Program-made: the position numbers and the translations under genes
In this document: in pieces, positions 35,701 to 44,669 of the stretch
Layout: every line of letters starts with the position of its first letter
How positions within the stretch are numbered: position 1 is the first letter of the stretch
NCBI RefSeq assembly: GCF_040054535.1
Contig: NC_090791.1
Location: 16,233,327-16,297,326 of the forward strand
Source of the DNA: Antennarius striatus
Taxonomy: Eukaryota > Chordata > Actinopteri > Lophiiformes > Antennariidae
DNA length: 64,000 bases
Reading direction: 5' to 3'
Notes under the pieces: generated by a model
Database searches by the model: none
Seen by the model: only the letters and a program-made list of their open reading frames with translations
What the model was told of the DNA's origin: nothing

Positions 35701-38700
35701 CTATCATGGTATAGATGGGAAGAGAAATGGAGTAGGAGTTATCTTGAAGGAGGAGTTTGTTAGGAATGTCCTGGAGGTAAAAAGAGTGTCGGATAGAGTG
35801 ATGAGTCTAAAGCTAGAAATAGAAGGTGTGATGTTCAATGTTGTTAGTGGGTATGCTCCACAGGTAGGATGTGAGCTGGAGGAGAAGGAGAAATTCTGGT
35901 TGGACTTTGATGAAGTGATACAGAGCATGCCTAGAAGTGAGAGAGTTGTCATTGGAGCAGACTTCAATGGACATGTTGGTGCAGGAAACAGAGGTGATGA
36001 GGAGGTGATGGGCAGGTTTGGTATCCAGGAGAGGAACGCAGAAGGACAGATGGTAGTTGACTTTGCAAAAAGGATAGAAATGGCTGTAGTGAATACTTTC
36101 TTCCAGAAGAGGCTGGAACATAGAGTGACCTATAAGAGTGGTGGTAGGAGCACACAGGTAGACTACATCTTGTGTAGACAGTGTAACCTGAAAGAGATCA
36201 GTGACTGCAAAGTAGTGGTAGGTGAGAGTGTAGCCAAACAGCATAGGATGGTGGTGTGTAGGATGACTCTGGTGGTGAGGAAGATCAAGAGGGCAAAGGC
36301 AGAGCAGAAGATGAAATGGTGGAAGCTGAAAAAGGAAGAGTGTTGCTTGACTTTTAGGAAGGAGTTAAGACAGGCTCTAGGTGGTCAGGAGGTGCTTCCA
36401 GATGACTGGACAACTACAGCTAATGTGATCAGGGAGACAGGTAAGAGAGTACTTGGTGTGTCATCTGGAAGGAAAGTAGATAAGGAGACTTGGTGGTGGA
36501 ATGAGGAGGTACAGGAGTGTATACAGAGAAAGAGGTTAGCTAAGAGGAAGTGGGACACTGAGAGGACTGAGGAGAGGAGACAGGAGTACAGGGAGATGCA
36601 ACGTAAGGTGAAGGTAGAGGTAGCAAAGGCCAAACAAGAAGTCTTTGATGACTTGTATGCTAGGTTGGACAGTAAGGAGGGAGAGACTGATCTATACCGG
36701 TTGGCAAGACAGAGAGATAGAGATGGGAAGGACGTGCAGCAGGTTAGGGTGATTAAGGATAGGGATGGAAGTCTATTGACAGGTGCCAGTAGTGTGATGG
36801 GAAGATGGAAAGAGTACTTTGAAAAGTTGATGAACGTGGAAAATGAGCGAGAACAAAGACTAGAAGGGGCGACTGTTGTGGACCAGGATGTAGCAAAGAT
36901 TAGTCAGGATGAAGTGAGGAGGGCATTGAAGAGGATGAAGAGTGGAAAGGCAGTCGGTCCTGATGATATACCTGTAGAGGTATGGAAGTGTCTAGGAGAG
37001 GTGGCAGTAGAGTTTCTGACTGGGTTGTTCAACACGATCTTAGATAGTGAGAAGATGCCTGAGGAATGGAGGAGAAGTGTGCTGGTGCCCATTTTTAAGA
37101 ACAAGGGAGATGTGCAGAGTTGTGGCAACTACAGAGGAATAAAGCTGATGAGCCATACAATGAAGTTATGGGAGAGAGTAGTGGAAGCTAGACTAAGGGC
37201 AGAAGTGAACATTTGTGAGCAGCAGTATGGTTTCATGCCAAAAAAGAGTACTAAAAATGCAGTATTTGCTTTGAGGATGTTGATAGAGAAGTACAGAGAA
37301 GGCCAGAGGGAGCTGCATTGTGTTTTTGTAGATCTGGAGAAAGCTTATGACAGGGTGCCTAGAGAGGAACTGTGGTATTGTATGAGGAAGTCTGGAGTGG
37401 CAGAGAAGTATGTTAGAGCGGTGCAGGACATGTATGAGGACTGTAAGACAGTGGTGAGGTGTGCTGTAGGTGTGACAGAGGAGTTCAAGGTGGAGGTGGG
37501 ACTGCATCAGGGATCAGCTCTGAGCCCCTTCTTGTTCGCTATGGTGATGGACAGGCTGACAGACGAGGTTAGACAGGAATCTCCATGGAAGAGTGAGGGT
37601 ACAAGGAGAAGAGATCAAGAAGGTGGAGGATTTTAAGTACTTAGGATCAACAGTCCAGAGCAATGGAGAGTGTGGAAAAGAGGTGAAGAAGCGGTCCAGG
37701 CAGGATGGAACAGGTGGAGGAAAGTGTCAGTTGTGATGTGTGATAGAAGAGTTTCAGCTAAAATGAAAGGAAAGGTGTACAAAACTGTGGTGAGACCAGC
37801 GATGTTGTTTGGCCTAGTGACAGTGTCACTGAAGAAAAGACAGGAGACAGAGCTGGAGGTAGCAGAGATGAAGATGCTGAGGTTCTCTCTGGGAGTGACC
37901 AGGAAGGATAGGATCAGGAATGAGTACATCAGAGGGACAGCACATGTTAGAGGTTTTGGAGATAAAGTCAGAGAGGCCAGACTGAGATGGTTTGGACATG
38001 TCCAGAGGAGAGATAGTGAATATATTGGTAGAAGGATACTGAGTTTTGAACTGCCAGGCAGGAGGCCTAGAGGAAGACCAAAGAGGAGGTTAATGGATGT
38101 AATGAGGGAAGACATGAAGGTAGTTGGTGTGAGAGAAGAGGATTCAAAGGACAGGGCTAGTTGAAGGAAATTGATTCGCTGTGGCGACCCCTGAAGGGAA
38201 AAGCCGAAAGGAAAAGAAGAAGAAGAAGTTGCTATATTATTTATTTTAAAACTTTTTTCAGACCAGTCTCTAAAATTGAGATTCAAATCAATGTTTTTGA
38301 TCACAAAAGTAGAGAACTAAAGTAGACAACTAAAGTAAGTTTTTATGAACTCAGAACATGAAGTGCATTAATGAATACAACACATGCAATAGGAAATTAT
38401 GAACTACAAAGTATGCATAAACAATAATTGTCATACTAATTTTAATTTTTAATTTTATATACTGGTTTGATCCCCGAAGGGAAATTAAGAACGCACACTC
38501 TAGTTACTAGTTCAAACGCATGCATACATATATTCGTGAGTACAGGCCCCTGACCCGCGCAAGCGGATGAAGTGGTCAGGAAAATAAATGAATGAACGAT
38601 CACGAGTATTGACGAGATTTACTTGTAACATGCTCGTACTCGTCAAAAATGCGTTATCCGTACCGGATACTTGTCTGAAACAAGTACCCGGCACAACTGC

Positions 38701-41700
38701 AGTATAAACCTCTCTTACATCTCATAGACCTTTGGCACTGCTATGTCTGTTGTCACTCGGGAACCCATCCATCAATGACAACCCCTGATAGCGCCATAAT
38801 GCAGACTTGGGCTTCTCATCAACTTTGCCCTGTTCTTTCCTTTCTTATAATGAACATTTCTGTAACTTTGTCATTGACAGGTTCACTGCCCAAGCAAGCC
38901 CTATCATAAAGAATTACTTTTGACATCAGTCGTATGAAACACTTTCACCACCACCAGTGAACAATGGGAATTTCTTTGATGGTGTTTACCTGTTGCTCTA
39001 CTTGGAGCATAGACAAGACAATGAATATGGGAGAGTATGGGAGGTCCAGCTGAGGAAATATGAAAACCAGCCACTGTTACCTAGTATTTTTCTCGCTAAT
39101 GCTCAGTTTCTGCGTATAATAATTTGGATTAACATGTTAGCTTTCCAGGTATCAAGAACTGCAATTAGATTTTTAGAGAGCCTTGGTCGACACCTTAGTC
39201 CCAGATATGCCATTGTTCCTGAACTGCCAGAGGGGTAACCCCAGGCTTTGCAGGTAGGCAGTACCACAGTCTTCTCCTGTACTCCCTGCTTGTCCATGAC
39301 TGTGTGGCCACACACAGTTAAAGCACTATTATTAAACTTGTTGATGACCTCAGGTAATGGGACGGACCACAAAGATGAGGTCAAAGCATTAGCATATTGA
39401 TGCCAAAGCAATGATTTCATTCAAATTATTAGTAAAAACCAAGGAGCTGATTGTGAATTACAGAAAGACACAGGACAAAAACAATACCTCCCTTGACATC
39501 AATGGTGCTGTGGTACATGCTTGCCATGCACTTGATAATTAAGTCTCGAGGCATCTTGAAGTATGTGTCTCCAATCATTTGTCGCCTTGAAACTGAAATC
39601 TGTTAATGATGGAATCCTGTTGACCTGTTGATGGCTGGTCTTGCAGTTTCCAAACAATATATGCCTGTGCTCCTCAAGTTTTATGTTTTGTCTGAGAGTA
39701 ACAGTGCCCATATTTGTGCAATGAATGTAACGTCACAGAAATAGTGTATGAGACAAATAATGACAAAACACAGATTTTGTTAGACAAATAATGACAAAAC
39801 ACAAAACACACAGATATTTTTCCAATGTTTCCTCTGAACAAATGTCTCAAAAACGGAGAAGCATTCTGTAAATTGTAACCTCAGCCTGAATTATTTTGTT
39901 CGAGATGCTTTTAGTTATTGTCATATCAAAGAAAATGTGCTCTGAGTAGTTATGGTTTTATGTAAGACTGTAACCTGCTATGTAACCTGCTATGTTCCTA
40001 TATAGAAAAGACACAGCCTATTTTTTTATGTTTTCCTTCATGTGTGTTGAATTTTCCTTCATGTGTGTTGAATTTACCAGAATAAAAGTGGTGTAAAGGA
40101 AAATGATTAGTTCTTTTATCTTTTTGTTTTTGTTACCTTTGTACCTTTTAGTTTTTAAGAGTGCAAGAAATGAGGGTTCTTTTTCCTTCTTTTATTTTCT
40201 ATACTATTTTCTACGCTTTTGCAGGCCACAGGGGTTACTGGAGCCTATCCCAGGGAACTTACATCCGGGAGGCAGGGAAACACTCCAGACACTTTGTCGG
40301 TTCTTTTTAATTCATTTTATACTTCATCAACAATAACCCAACATAATTAGTTTTCAGATTTAATACATAGTGGCTAAAATGGCTTCCTTTTGAATGCTCA
40401 GCATGTACAAAAACACAGACACACAATTCATACAATATCTGGAATTGATGATTTGGTTCATGTTTTGTGAATATTTACTTTTTTCTTATTTATAAATAAT
40501 ATTTATTTAATGTTGAAAATCTCATTGAAAAGATTAAGAATATAATTTCCAAGAGAATCTTTACCAACAAGTCAAGGAAATATAATCTGATTACCTTGTG
40601 CTAGTGGGCAAAACTTGATCCAGCAGGTCATGGAGCTCTCCTGTGCATACTGACCAATCACAGTCTCGAGCAGAAACAGCGGCAGTCCACAGAGCAGAGC
40701 AAAGAAACAATAAGGCAAAAGGAAGGCGCCTGCACACACAGAAATGAATACATCTGAATATTTGGAGCAGCCCAGTCATAAAGAGATGTAGGACACAACA
40801 ATTACAGCTGCTATATTAACACAAATGTGTCCAATTATGTCTTTTATTTACGAAAAGAACTTTCAATAAACAAGTACTGTTTTCATTCAATTATTATTGG
40901 TTGAACAAAAATATAAACTTTAAAATTAGGTATTTTAATGCACATCAAGCTAAAATCTAATGTTTGTAGTCAAACATTCTTTTAAGACAGATTTTAGTAT
41001 GTGAAAAGTTTTTTCAAGAAATCCCAGTAAAAATGGCTTGTGTCACATTTGAATTTTATTTTTAAAATGGACATTCAATTAGTCAAAATGCTGGTTCGCA
41101 AAAAAAACCAAACATTTCATTCTGTTTGTGTTTGAACAATGCACAACATACCACTTCACAATCACAGTTCCCTTATATCATATCTCAACTTTATCCAATT
41201 TTACAGTTTTAAGTGTAATGACGGACAGCACGGTGGCACATTAAGAAGGATCTCGGTTCGAGTTCTTTCTATGTAGAGTTTTCCTATGTTCTCCCCTTGT
41301 CTGCATTAATTCTCGGCTTACTTCCACCTCCAACAGCATGCAATTTGGGTGACTTGATCAGTCTAAACTGTGAGGTGTAAGTCTGAGTGGTTGATTTTCT
41401 TTCATGTGGCTCCAGGATGCACTGGTGACGTGTCCGGATTCTACCTTACAGTAGACCTGCAAAGTGGAAGAAACGGCTGTAGACGAGACAAATTTTAAAT
41501 ATGAAGAGCATCCACAATGGGTTTCTCAAGAGTTCAGTAGTTATATTCTCTAAATTAAGTTTAACTTGTTGTCCAAATTGAATCAGTCTTCTCAGAAGCG
41601 TTTCAGCCTGAAAATAATACTAATAGTATTTCAGCTCCGTTGTCACATAATATATTCGGGCTATGAAGGAAGATGAATTAAAAGATTGCATGTTTGAAAT

Positions 41701-43978
41701 TGAATGTTTTCATTTCAGGACTGCGTGACAGTGCAGTGTTCTAACTGACTTGCAGTCCCGTCATAATCAGATTTTTTTTTTTTTTAAATCGTTAACTCTT
41801 AATTTCCCTTCTGGGGTTACTTAAGTATACTAAATTAAAACTGAAAATTTGGAACGTGTGAGTTCATACAAATCTATGCACGAAACTACCTAGCAATTTG
41901 ATGCTTCAAACAGTCATTGGATTAGGTGACAGAAATGTTTTTTGTTTCTTATTTACACTCTATGTACAGACTTAATAAAAGTTATTAAAACTACACATAC
42001 ATTTAATATGTGTAGATTTAATAACTACACATATTAAATCCAGATAATGTTGTCTTATCTGTGAATTGGACAACATCGTCTGGTTTTATGTTTGAGGATG
42101 ACTGAGAGGGAACAGCAAATGTAATATTCAAAGAACACTGATGTGGGTTTGTGGGATGGGAAAGCTTGGTTATTTGCAATTTATATCTATCAGCTTTTTG
42201 ATAGTTTTGTGATTGATTGATTGATTTATTGATTGGTTGGTTGATATTATTTGCTGTAGACTAAACTGGCCATGTTCCAACAGCCTCTGAAATGATGATT
42301 GATCCCCAGATTTCCTGCTTAGACTGAAAAATCAGGAACATATGTCAAGATAATGTCATCCTCTGATCAGCCTTACTGAACACCCACATGCTGAGACATG
42401 TAGGAAAACTTCAGGAAAGGAAACAACACTTTCATGAGGCTGCTTTGTCCTGAAGGAAAAAGTGTGACTACTGGTGGTGACTCAGTTGGCCAAACAGAGG
42501 ATAGTAATTAAGTAATTACATAATAAGCCCAGTAATTACCCAAAATTATGTTAAAATTACCAGTTGATGTAATGGTTTGACTAACAGGGACCTTGTCCTG
42601 CACTAAGTCAAAATTTAGGGTTATCATATGCACTGGAATCCACAATCCCAACCCCATTCCACACATAAGGATTCTATCTCCATGATCATTCTTCTCAGAA
42701 AATATCAAAATAAAGTCCAAAAACATAATTGCATTACCTTCATCCTCCACAAAAAAAATTCACTTAATTTCTCCCCTCAGGTGCTCTAGGACTCCTTACT
42801 CAACAGACCCCTAGGGTGAACAGGTGACTTAATCTCATTATCTTTATGTACCACAGACTCACCAAGCCAACTCTTCAGAGTACGTACATACACACCAGCC
42901 AGTCCAGCAGTCTCGATGGCAGTTGTAACTCTACATTTGGTAATGTCTGTGGCCAGGAGACTGGACAAAGTGTTTTTAAACTGTTTAACAATGATCAAAT
43001 TGAACAAACAAACCTGGCAGAGTCAGACAACATACCCCAACAATTGGAATTCATTAAAAAGTTCATGTAAAGTCCATTCGTGAATATTTAACCCTTTTTC
43101 CACCAACATCCTAAAATGTTGACAACACTGCTCTGGAACCAATTTATGCACTATTTTTAGTGCAGCCTTGACCGATTCATACATTAAGTTATTTGTCACT
43201 TTGATTTAATTTTTAATACACATGGCAATAACAAACTTTTCTCAGAGTTTAACTGATTTTTTGCCCTCAAGACTTGTGGTTAATCTCTCCAAAGATAAAC
43301 ATCAACTTTAAACATGCCAGTTTTATACGAACAAGAAATAATTGACAAACTTTTTTTTTTTTTTTGCTTGTTTGTTTTTGAACTTTGGTGTGTGGCTTCA
43401 GAGTCATTGTATATCAAATAGTAAAAAATACTATTGTGTTAGTAGGTTTATTTTAGTTGCTGGTCTAAATGATCAGTTTGGCCAAAACAGTAAATGTGTA
43501 AAGAGTTGTGATCAGCTTTCATACACAACTGTTCTATGGAAAAGTTAGTCCATGCTGCTTTGGTTTTTATCTGATATACCTAAAATCTAATTAAACCATG
43601 TTCTCCTGCAGAGAGGAAAGTGTAGTATATGTCCTCAGACTGGCACATTTTCTATTGATTTGTAGCTCCTTTCTAACAATGTTTGATTTGTCATTTTTAG
43701 GTTTTATCTTAAATGAAGAAAGCAGTGACATATTTTCACCTTTACATGTCAGGAGCGATGAGACTAAACATCTTCCAACTCACCTCCTCCATTTTTAAAG
43801 CACAGGTAAGGGAATCTCCACACGTTGCCAATACCCACCACGTTGCCTGCACATGCTAGAAAATATTCCCTTTTCTTCTTCCACTGCTCCCTTTTTGCAA
43901 TGATGTTCTCCATCACTGTGCTACCTCCTAGGTCCCTTATCAGTTCTACCACTGAATACACATCAGCTTCAAGTAAGA
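17544..43978 (-). CDS. SLC6-family sodium/chloride-coupled transporter, BGT1/GAT2-like (14 coding exons)
   Basis: Plasma-membrane symporter of the SLC6 (neurotransmitter:sodium symporter) family. Exons on the minus strand: 43784-43978, 40595-40729, 34455-34592, 33284-33395, 32743-32875, 29566-29700, 26808-26911, 26288-26412, 26058-26170, 21312-21449, 21093-21195, 19932-20032, 17801-17971 and 17544-17684. All introns are GT-AG and phase is kept at every junction, giving 613 codons plus stop, a normal family length. Visible hallmarks are the TM1 signature [12 protein letters not shown], the EL2 cysteine pair CSNPWNTEKC with three N-glycosylation sequons, [13 protein letters not shown] in TM5, LGSYNK after TM6, [10 protein letters not shown] in TM7 and [11 protein letters not shown] in EL4. 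From memory of the family, the EL2-to-TM8 stretch is closest to betaine/GABA carriers, but substrate is not proven. The exon-1 frame has no ATG before Met at 43911-43913 (592 residues from there), so an upstream coding exon may be missing. Introns are full of repeats. Confidence 0.9.
17801..17971 (-). CDS. SLC6 gene exon with TM11 end and TM12
   Basis: 57 codons, phase 0. It encodes [20 protein letters not shown], then [15 protein letters not shown] and a TM12 ending [11 protein letters not shown]. The acceptor is CTCCTTCAAG and the donor GTAAAA. Confidence 0.9.
18110..18360 (+). repeat. Dispersed fish repeat (degenerate)
   Basis: Contains GAAGATCATGGGTTCAAACTCC and AGAGTTTGCATGTTTTCTCC, matching the repeats at 28395-28690 and 49284-49610. 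Confidence 0.55.
18387..18842 (-). mobile_element. RTE-type LINE 3' fragment
   Basis: The minus strand translates to [20 protein letters not shown], with [20 protein letters not shown], as in the RTE at 37740-37930. It ends with the same GGCGACCCCTGAAGGGAAAA and AGAAGA tail. 5'-truncated, frame broken. Confidence 0.85.
18899..19299 (+). repeat. Possible solo LTR
   Basis: A stretch bounded by TGTCATGGTT and CTATCCTTAACA with TTTAAAGG in the middle. Length and TG...CA ends fit an LTR, but no target-site duplication is evident. Confidence 0.25.
19932..20032 (-). CDS. SLC6 gene exon with TM11
   Basis: It encodes [20 protein letters not shown], then [14 protein letters not shown]. The pattern (M-G-x-RP, K-x-CW, TP) is the IL5-TM11 motif of the family. 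The donor GTAAGC is in phase 0. Confidence 0.9.
20441..20526 (-). repeat. tRNA-derived SINE head
   Basis: The minus strand begins GGGGCGGCAATGGCTCAGCG (A-box-like) and carries GGTTGGAGTCCC (B-box-like). The ends do not pair as a tRNA acceptor stem, so this is a SINE head and not a tRNA gene. Confidence 0.55.
21093..21195 (-). CDS. SLC6 gene exon with TM10
   Basis: It encodes [20 protein letters not shown], then [17 protein letters not shown]10 with the conserved GG(I/M)Y start. The donor GTAAGT is in phase 1. Confidence 0.9.
21312..21449 (-). CDS. SLC6 gene exon with TM8 end and TM9
   Basis: 46 codons, phase 0. It starts [20 protein letters not shown] and runs into [18 protein letters not shown] (TM9). 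The acceptor is TTGTATTAG after a good pyrimidine tract. A nearer TTTGCAG would shift into an immediate stop, and only the TTAG choice aligns without gaps to the family's DSQF...E motif. Confidence 0.88.
21860..24480 (+). mobile_element. Highly decayed LINE
   Basis: Across frames it still shows endonuclease text ([13 protein letters not shown]-like, [12 protein letters not shown]), an RT region near 23050-23540 and a C-terminal CPNC...SVHP finger-like end near 24385. It has many stops and frameshifts. It lies in the intron between the TM8 and TM8/9 exons of the SLC6 gene. Confidence 0.7.
25330..25985 (+). repeat. Unclassified intronic repeats
   Basis: Pyrimidine-rich LTR-like text (25340-25545 and 25710-25970) is interrupted by a segment at 25550-25705. 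That segment carries ATATGAGGCCTCATTGGGCT and TCGAAGCTTCATTC, relatives of the repeat at 1405-1500. No coding signal. Confidence 0.35.
26058..26170 (-). CDS. SLC6 gene exon with EL4 and first half of TM8
   Basis: It encodes [20 protein letters not shown], then [20 protein letters not shown]8 keeps the aspartate of the Na2 site (GLD) but continues T-L where most family members have S-Q. Confidence 0.92.
26288..26412 (-). CDS. SLC6 gene exon with TM7 and start of EL4
   Basis: It encodes [20 protein letters not shown], then [22 protein letters not shown]7 keeps the N and S of NGCTS, part of the family's chloride/sodium site. A (CA)n tract starts a few bases upstream of the acceptor TGTCTAG. Confidence 0.92.
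26420..26503. repeat. (CA)n microsatellite next to a splice acceptor
   Basis: It sits immediately 5' (minus strand: (TG)n) of the acceptor for the TM7 exon, 8 bases or more away. Confidence 0.97.
26808..26911 (-). CDS. SLC6 gene exon with TM6
   Basis: It encodes [20 protein letters not shown], then [14 protein letters not shown]. This is the unwound TM6 region that contributes to substrate and ion sites (FSYG) plus the LGSYN motif. The donor GTAAGC leaves phase 2. Confidence 0.92.
27660..28235 (+). mobile_element. LINE 3' fragment, probably with a restriction-like endonuclease domain
   Basis: Frame 27844-28185 reads [20 protein letters not shown], then [14 protein letters not shown] and [17 protein letters not shown], ending [11 protein letters not shown] and TAG. 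The V-x-D-V-x-x-P...K-x-E-K-Y pattern resembles the C-terminal nuclease of R2/R4-like elements. An (AT)n tract (27719-27775) is embedded and only the 3' end is present. Confidence 0.55.
28263..28353. repeat. (AT)n microsatellite
   Basis: About 45 uninterrupted AT units at the 3' side of the LINE fragment. Confidence 0.98.
28390..28695 (+). repeat. Dispersed fish repeat
   Basis: Begins GGCAGCACGGTGGCATTGCG, a widespread fish repeat, and continues GCTGCCTCACAGCAAGAAGG. Related pieces lie at 18110, 41223 and 49284. Confidence 0.6.
29017..29074. repeat. Imperfect (AT)n microsatellite
   Basis: AT repeats interrupted by CA; reading frames through it are artefacts. Confidence 0.95.
29566..29700 (-). 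CDS. SLC6 gene exon with TM5 and EL3
   Basis: Exactly 45 codons, phase 0 at both ends. [20 protein letters not shown] is TM5. [10 protein letters not shown] and [13 protein letters not shown] form EL3, as in GABA/betaine transporters. Confidence 0.92.
29990..30680. other. GC-rich Pro/Thr/Arg-rich open stretch and repeat tail
   Basis: A plus frame is open from 29995 to 30678 but is low-complexity (Pro, Arg, Thr, Gln) with a 21-C run at 30352-30372. Its last ~120 bases match 1858-1975. Most likely a transposon untranslated or ORF1-like region, not a host gene. Confidence 0.4.
30681..31947 (-). mobile_element. LINE, 5'-truncated, RT domain largely intact
   Basis: Frame 30997-31815 reads [20 protein letters not shown] (motif A), [18 protein letters not shown] (motif B), [13 protein letters not shown] (motif C) and [18 protein letters not shown]. 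The tail is CGGATAAGCGGAAGAAGATG then (GATG)n. The 5' end has a fold-back (31905-31947). It sits in the TM4-TM5 intron of the SLC6 gene. Confidence 0.85.
31905..31947. repeat. 20-bp perfect fold-back at the LINE 5' end
   Basis: CACACTGCTCCTCCTGAATC (31905-31924), spacer TCG, then its exact reverse complement (31928-31947). Confidence 0.95.
31985..32205. repeat. MITE-like element
   Basis: Contains GCATCCACACAACAACGCAT and, inverted, GCGTTGTTGTGTAGACGG around TTTTCAAAAAGTTCACTTTT. Related text (TTTCGTCCACACGG ... CGTGTGGACGC) occurs at 14065-14150. Probably a small non-autonomous DNA transposon. Confidence 0.45.
32318..32527 (-). repeat. tRNA-derived SINE
   Basis: The minus strand starts GGGGTGGCAGTAGCTCAGCG with TAGAGC (A box) and has GCAGTTCGATCTC (B box). 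The body contains GAGGCGCCCTTGAGCAAGGC, a motif common in fish SINEs. It lies in the TM4-TM5 intron. Confidence 0.7.
32743..32875 (-). CDS. SLC6 gene exon with TM4
   Basis: It begins [15 protein letters not shown] and ends [12 protein letters not shown], the conserved TM4/IL2 motif of the GABA/betaine/taurine branch. The acceptor is CCCATACAG and the donor GTCAGG, phase 0. Confidence 0.9.
33284..33395 (-). CDS. SLC6 gene exon with extracellular loop 2
   Basis: It reads [20 protein letters not shown] followed by [17 protein letters not shown]. The cysteine is the second of the EL2 disulfide pair. NMT, NLT and NLT are three N-glycosylation sequons. The exon is too short and too ATG-poor to appear as a conventional open frame. 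It was found by phase: G|AG from the previous exon, GA|G into the next. Confidence 0.88.
34455..34592 (-). CDS. SLC6 gene exon with TM3 and start of EL2
   Basis: It encodes TM3 ([20 protein letters not shown]), then [11 protein letters not shown] and the first half of the EL2 disulfide motif, CSNPWNT. Anchored on the AWAL motif, the near-invariant TM3 tyrosine of SLC6 carriers is kept as the Y of RMYT. The donor GTCAGG is in phase 1. Confidence 0.9.
35438..37636 (+). pseudogene. RTE ORF: APE endonuclease and first part of reverse transcriptase
   Basis: 732 codons. The APE-type endonuclease begins [14 protein letters not shown] and has [17 protein letters not shown] and STQVDYILC. The RT shows [36 protein letters not shown] (motif A) and [20 protein letters not shown] (motif B). 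Right after [12 protein letters not shown] the sequence skips to a downstream part and stops, so motif C with its paired aspartates is absent. The copy cannot encode an active polymerase. Confidence 0.9.
37670..38164 (+). pseudogene. RTE ORF, C-terminal remainder
   Basis: It reads [54 protein letters not shown] and [15 protein letters not shown], the C-terminus of RTE polymerases. It lies in another frame than the upstream ORF because of the internal deletion. Confidence 0.85.
39420..39720 (+). mobile_element. Short decayed LINE remnant
   Basis: Across frames it gives [20 protein letters not shown], then INGAVVHAC, resembling the KTKE(L/M)IVD(F/Y)RK...INGA segment of fish LINE polymerases. 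Stops are present. Confidence 0.5.
40205..40290 (+). repeat. Fragment of dispersed fish repeat
   Basis: GGGGTTACTGGAGCCTATCC and the following text match the repeat at 48310-48380. Confidence 0.5.
40595..40729 (-). CDS. SLC6 gene exon with TM2
   Basis: It begins [20 protein letters not shown] and continues into ETVIGQYAQ, the conserved end of TM2 and intracellular loop 1. The acceptor is TGTGTGCAG and the donor GTAATC. Phase 1 in and phase 1 out match both neighbours. Confidence 0.9.
41220..41475 (+). repeat. Dispersed fish repeat
   Basis: GACGGACAGCACGGTGGCAC, then GGTTCGAGTTC and TTGGGTGACTTGATCAGTCT; same family as 49284-49610. Confidence 0.6.
43784..43978 (-). CDS. SLC6 gene exon with TM1 (copy C)
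   Basis: It encodes the N-terminal tail and TM1, ending in KNGGG with a GTGAGT donor in phase 1. A TTTCAG acceptor-like site defines the upper edge. Upstream in frame there is a TAA and no ATG. The first in-frame ATG is 43911-43913, which would leave only about 13 residues before TM1, short for this family. Either translation starts there or an upstream exon supplies the start. Confidence 0.85.
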
Positions 43979-44212
43979 CTGAAATTTTACGCAACTGACT
44001 ATTTTACTCGAGGCAAGTCATATTTATTTAGATGTCTTGATGTCACAGAAATGAAGATGGGGGTGTGGTAATAAATATGATAATGTTATTATCAACACTA
44101 ACAGGAAGCCATGGATATTCTACAATCAAACAATAATATCAGACTTCATACCAAACATATGAAAACGAATGTATTGGTATTATAAACCAAACGTGTTCAA
44201 AAATCAACATGG

Positions 44213-44220
44213 TGACGTCA
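44213..44220. promoter_or_regulatory. CRE palindrome TGACGTCA upstream of exon copy C
   Basis: Same palindrome and spacing as in copy A. It could belong to the transcription start region of the SLC6 gene, which is otherwise undefined. Confidence 0.35.
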
Positions 44221-44396
44221 CAACTTTGTGTTGGAAAATCATGGATTGCGCTGGGCGGGCATTGCAAAGCCATAGATGAATGTTAGCAGCCTAACTGGAG
44301 AAAGAAAGATAACTAATGGTGAGATTGGGAAAGGGACTTTGATAAAGGAAGAGGCACCTGTCAAAAGAGCAAGTGGAAAACATTTTTTAGAGAAGT

Positions 44397-44515
44397 TCTT
44401 TTTTTCCCCTGCTGTTTACCCAGTATTTATTCATTTATTCATTATGAAATGCCTGAGCAGTGGATATGTGCAATTTCCTCCCGGATTATCAAAGTATCTA
44501 TCTATCTATCTATTA
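44397..44515 (+). mobile_element. LINE 3' end with (TATC)n tail
   Basis: GCAATTTCCTCCCGGATTAT then CAAAGTATCTATCTATC; the same 3' signature as the minus-strand LINE ending near 13065. It starts exactly where the segmental duplication ends. Confidence 0.5.
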
Positions 44516-44669
44516 AAAACTCAATTCAAGTGACTGCACTGATGAGGTTTATTTTTTGAAATGCAACAACTTACAATCAGTGCGTTCAACATAGTAGAAA
44601 TACTGATTATTTCTATATTAAAGGGTGAACAAGTCAATGAAATACTAATAATTATTATAATGAGAATTA

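Larger units (their letters stand above)
35250..38225 (+). mobile_element. RTE-type LINE with 18-bp target-site duplication, RT catalytic box deleted
   Basis: The 5' UTR starts near 35270; it has one long ORF (35438-37636), a second frame (37670-38164) and a (GAA)n end. It is flanked by AAGTTGCTATATTATTTA at 35232-35249 and 38226-38243. It inserted into a dispersed repeat whose unfilled relative is at 14190-14640. It lies in the TM2-TM3 intron of the SLC6 gene, opposite to the gene. Confidence 0.93.
43228..44396. repeat. Segmental duplication, right copy
   Basis: Partner of 1-1133, same orientation, so this is a direct duplication about 43 kb apart. Homology ends at about 44396, where a LINE 3' piece begins. 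Confidence 0.9.

Noticed and set aside
37633-38304. Minus-strand frame of 223 residues
   Set aside because: Antisense shadow of the RTE C-terminal region; the same is true of 35813-36244 and 18293-18844.
39103-39420. Minus-strand open frame of 105 residues between SLC6 exons
   Set aside because: No SLC6 or other family motif and no fitting splice phases; it borders a LINE remnant.
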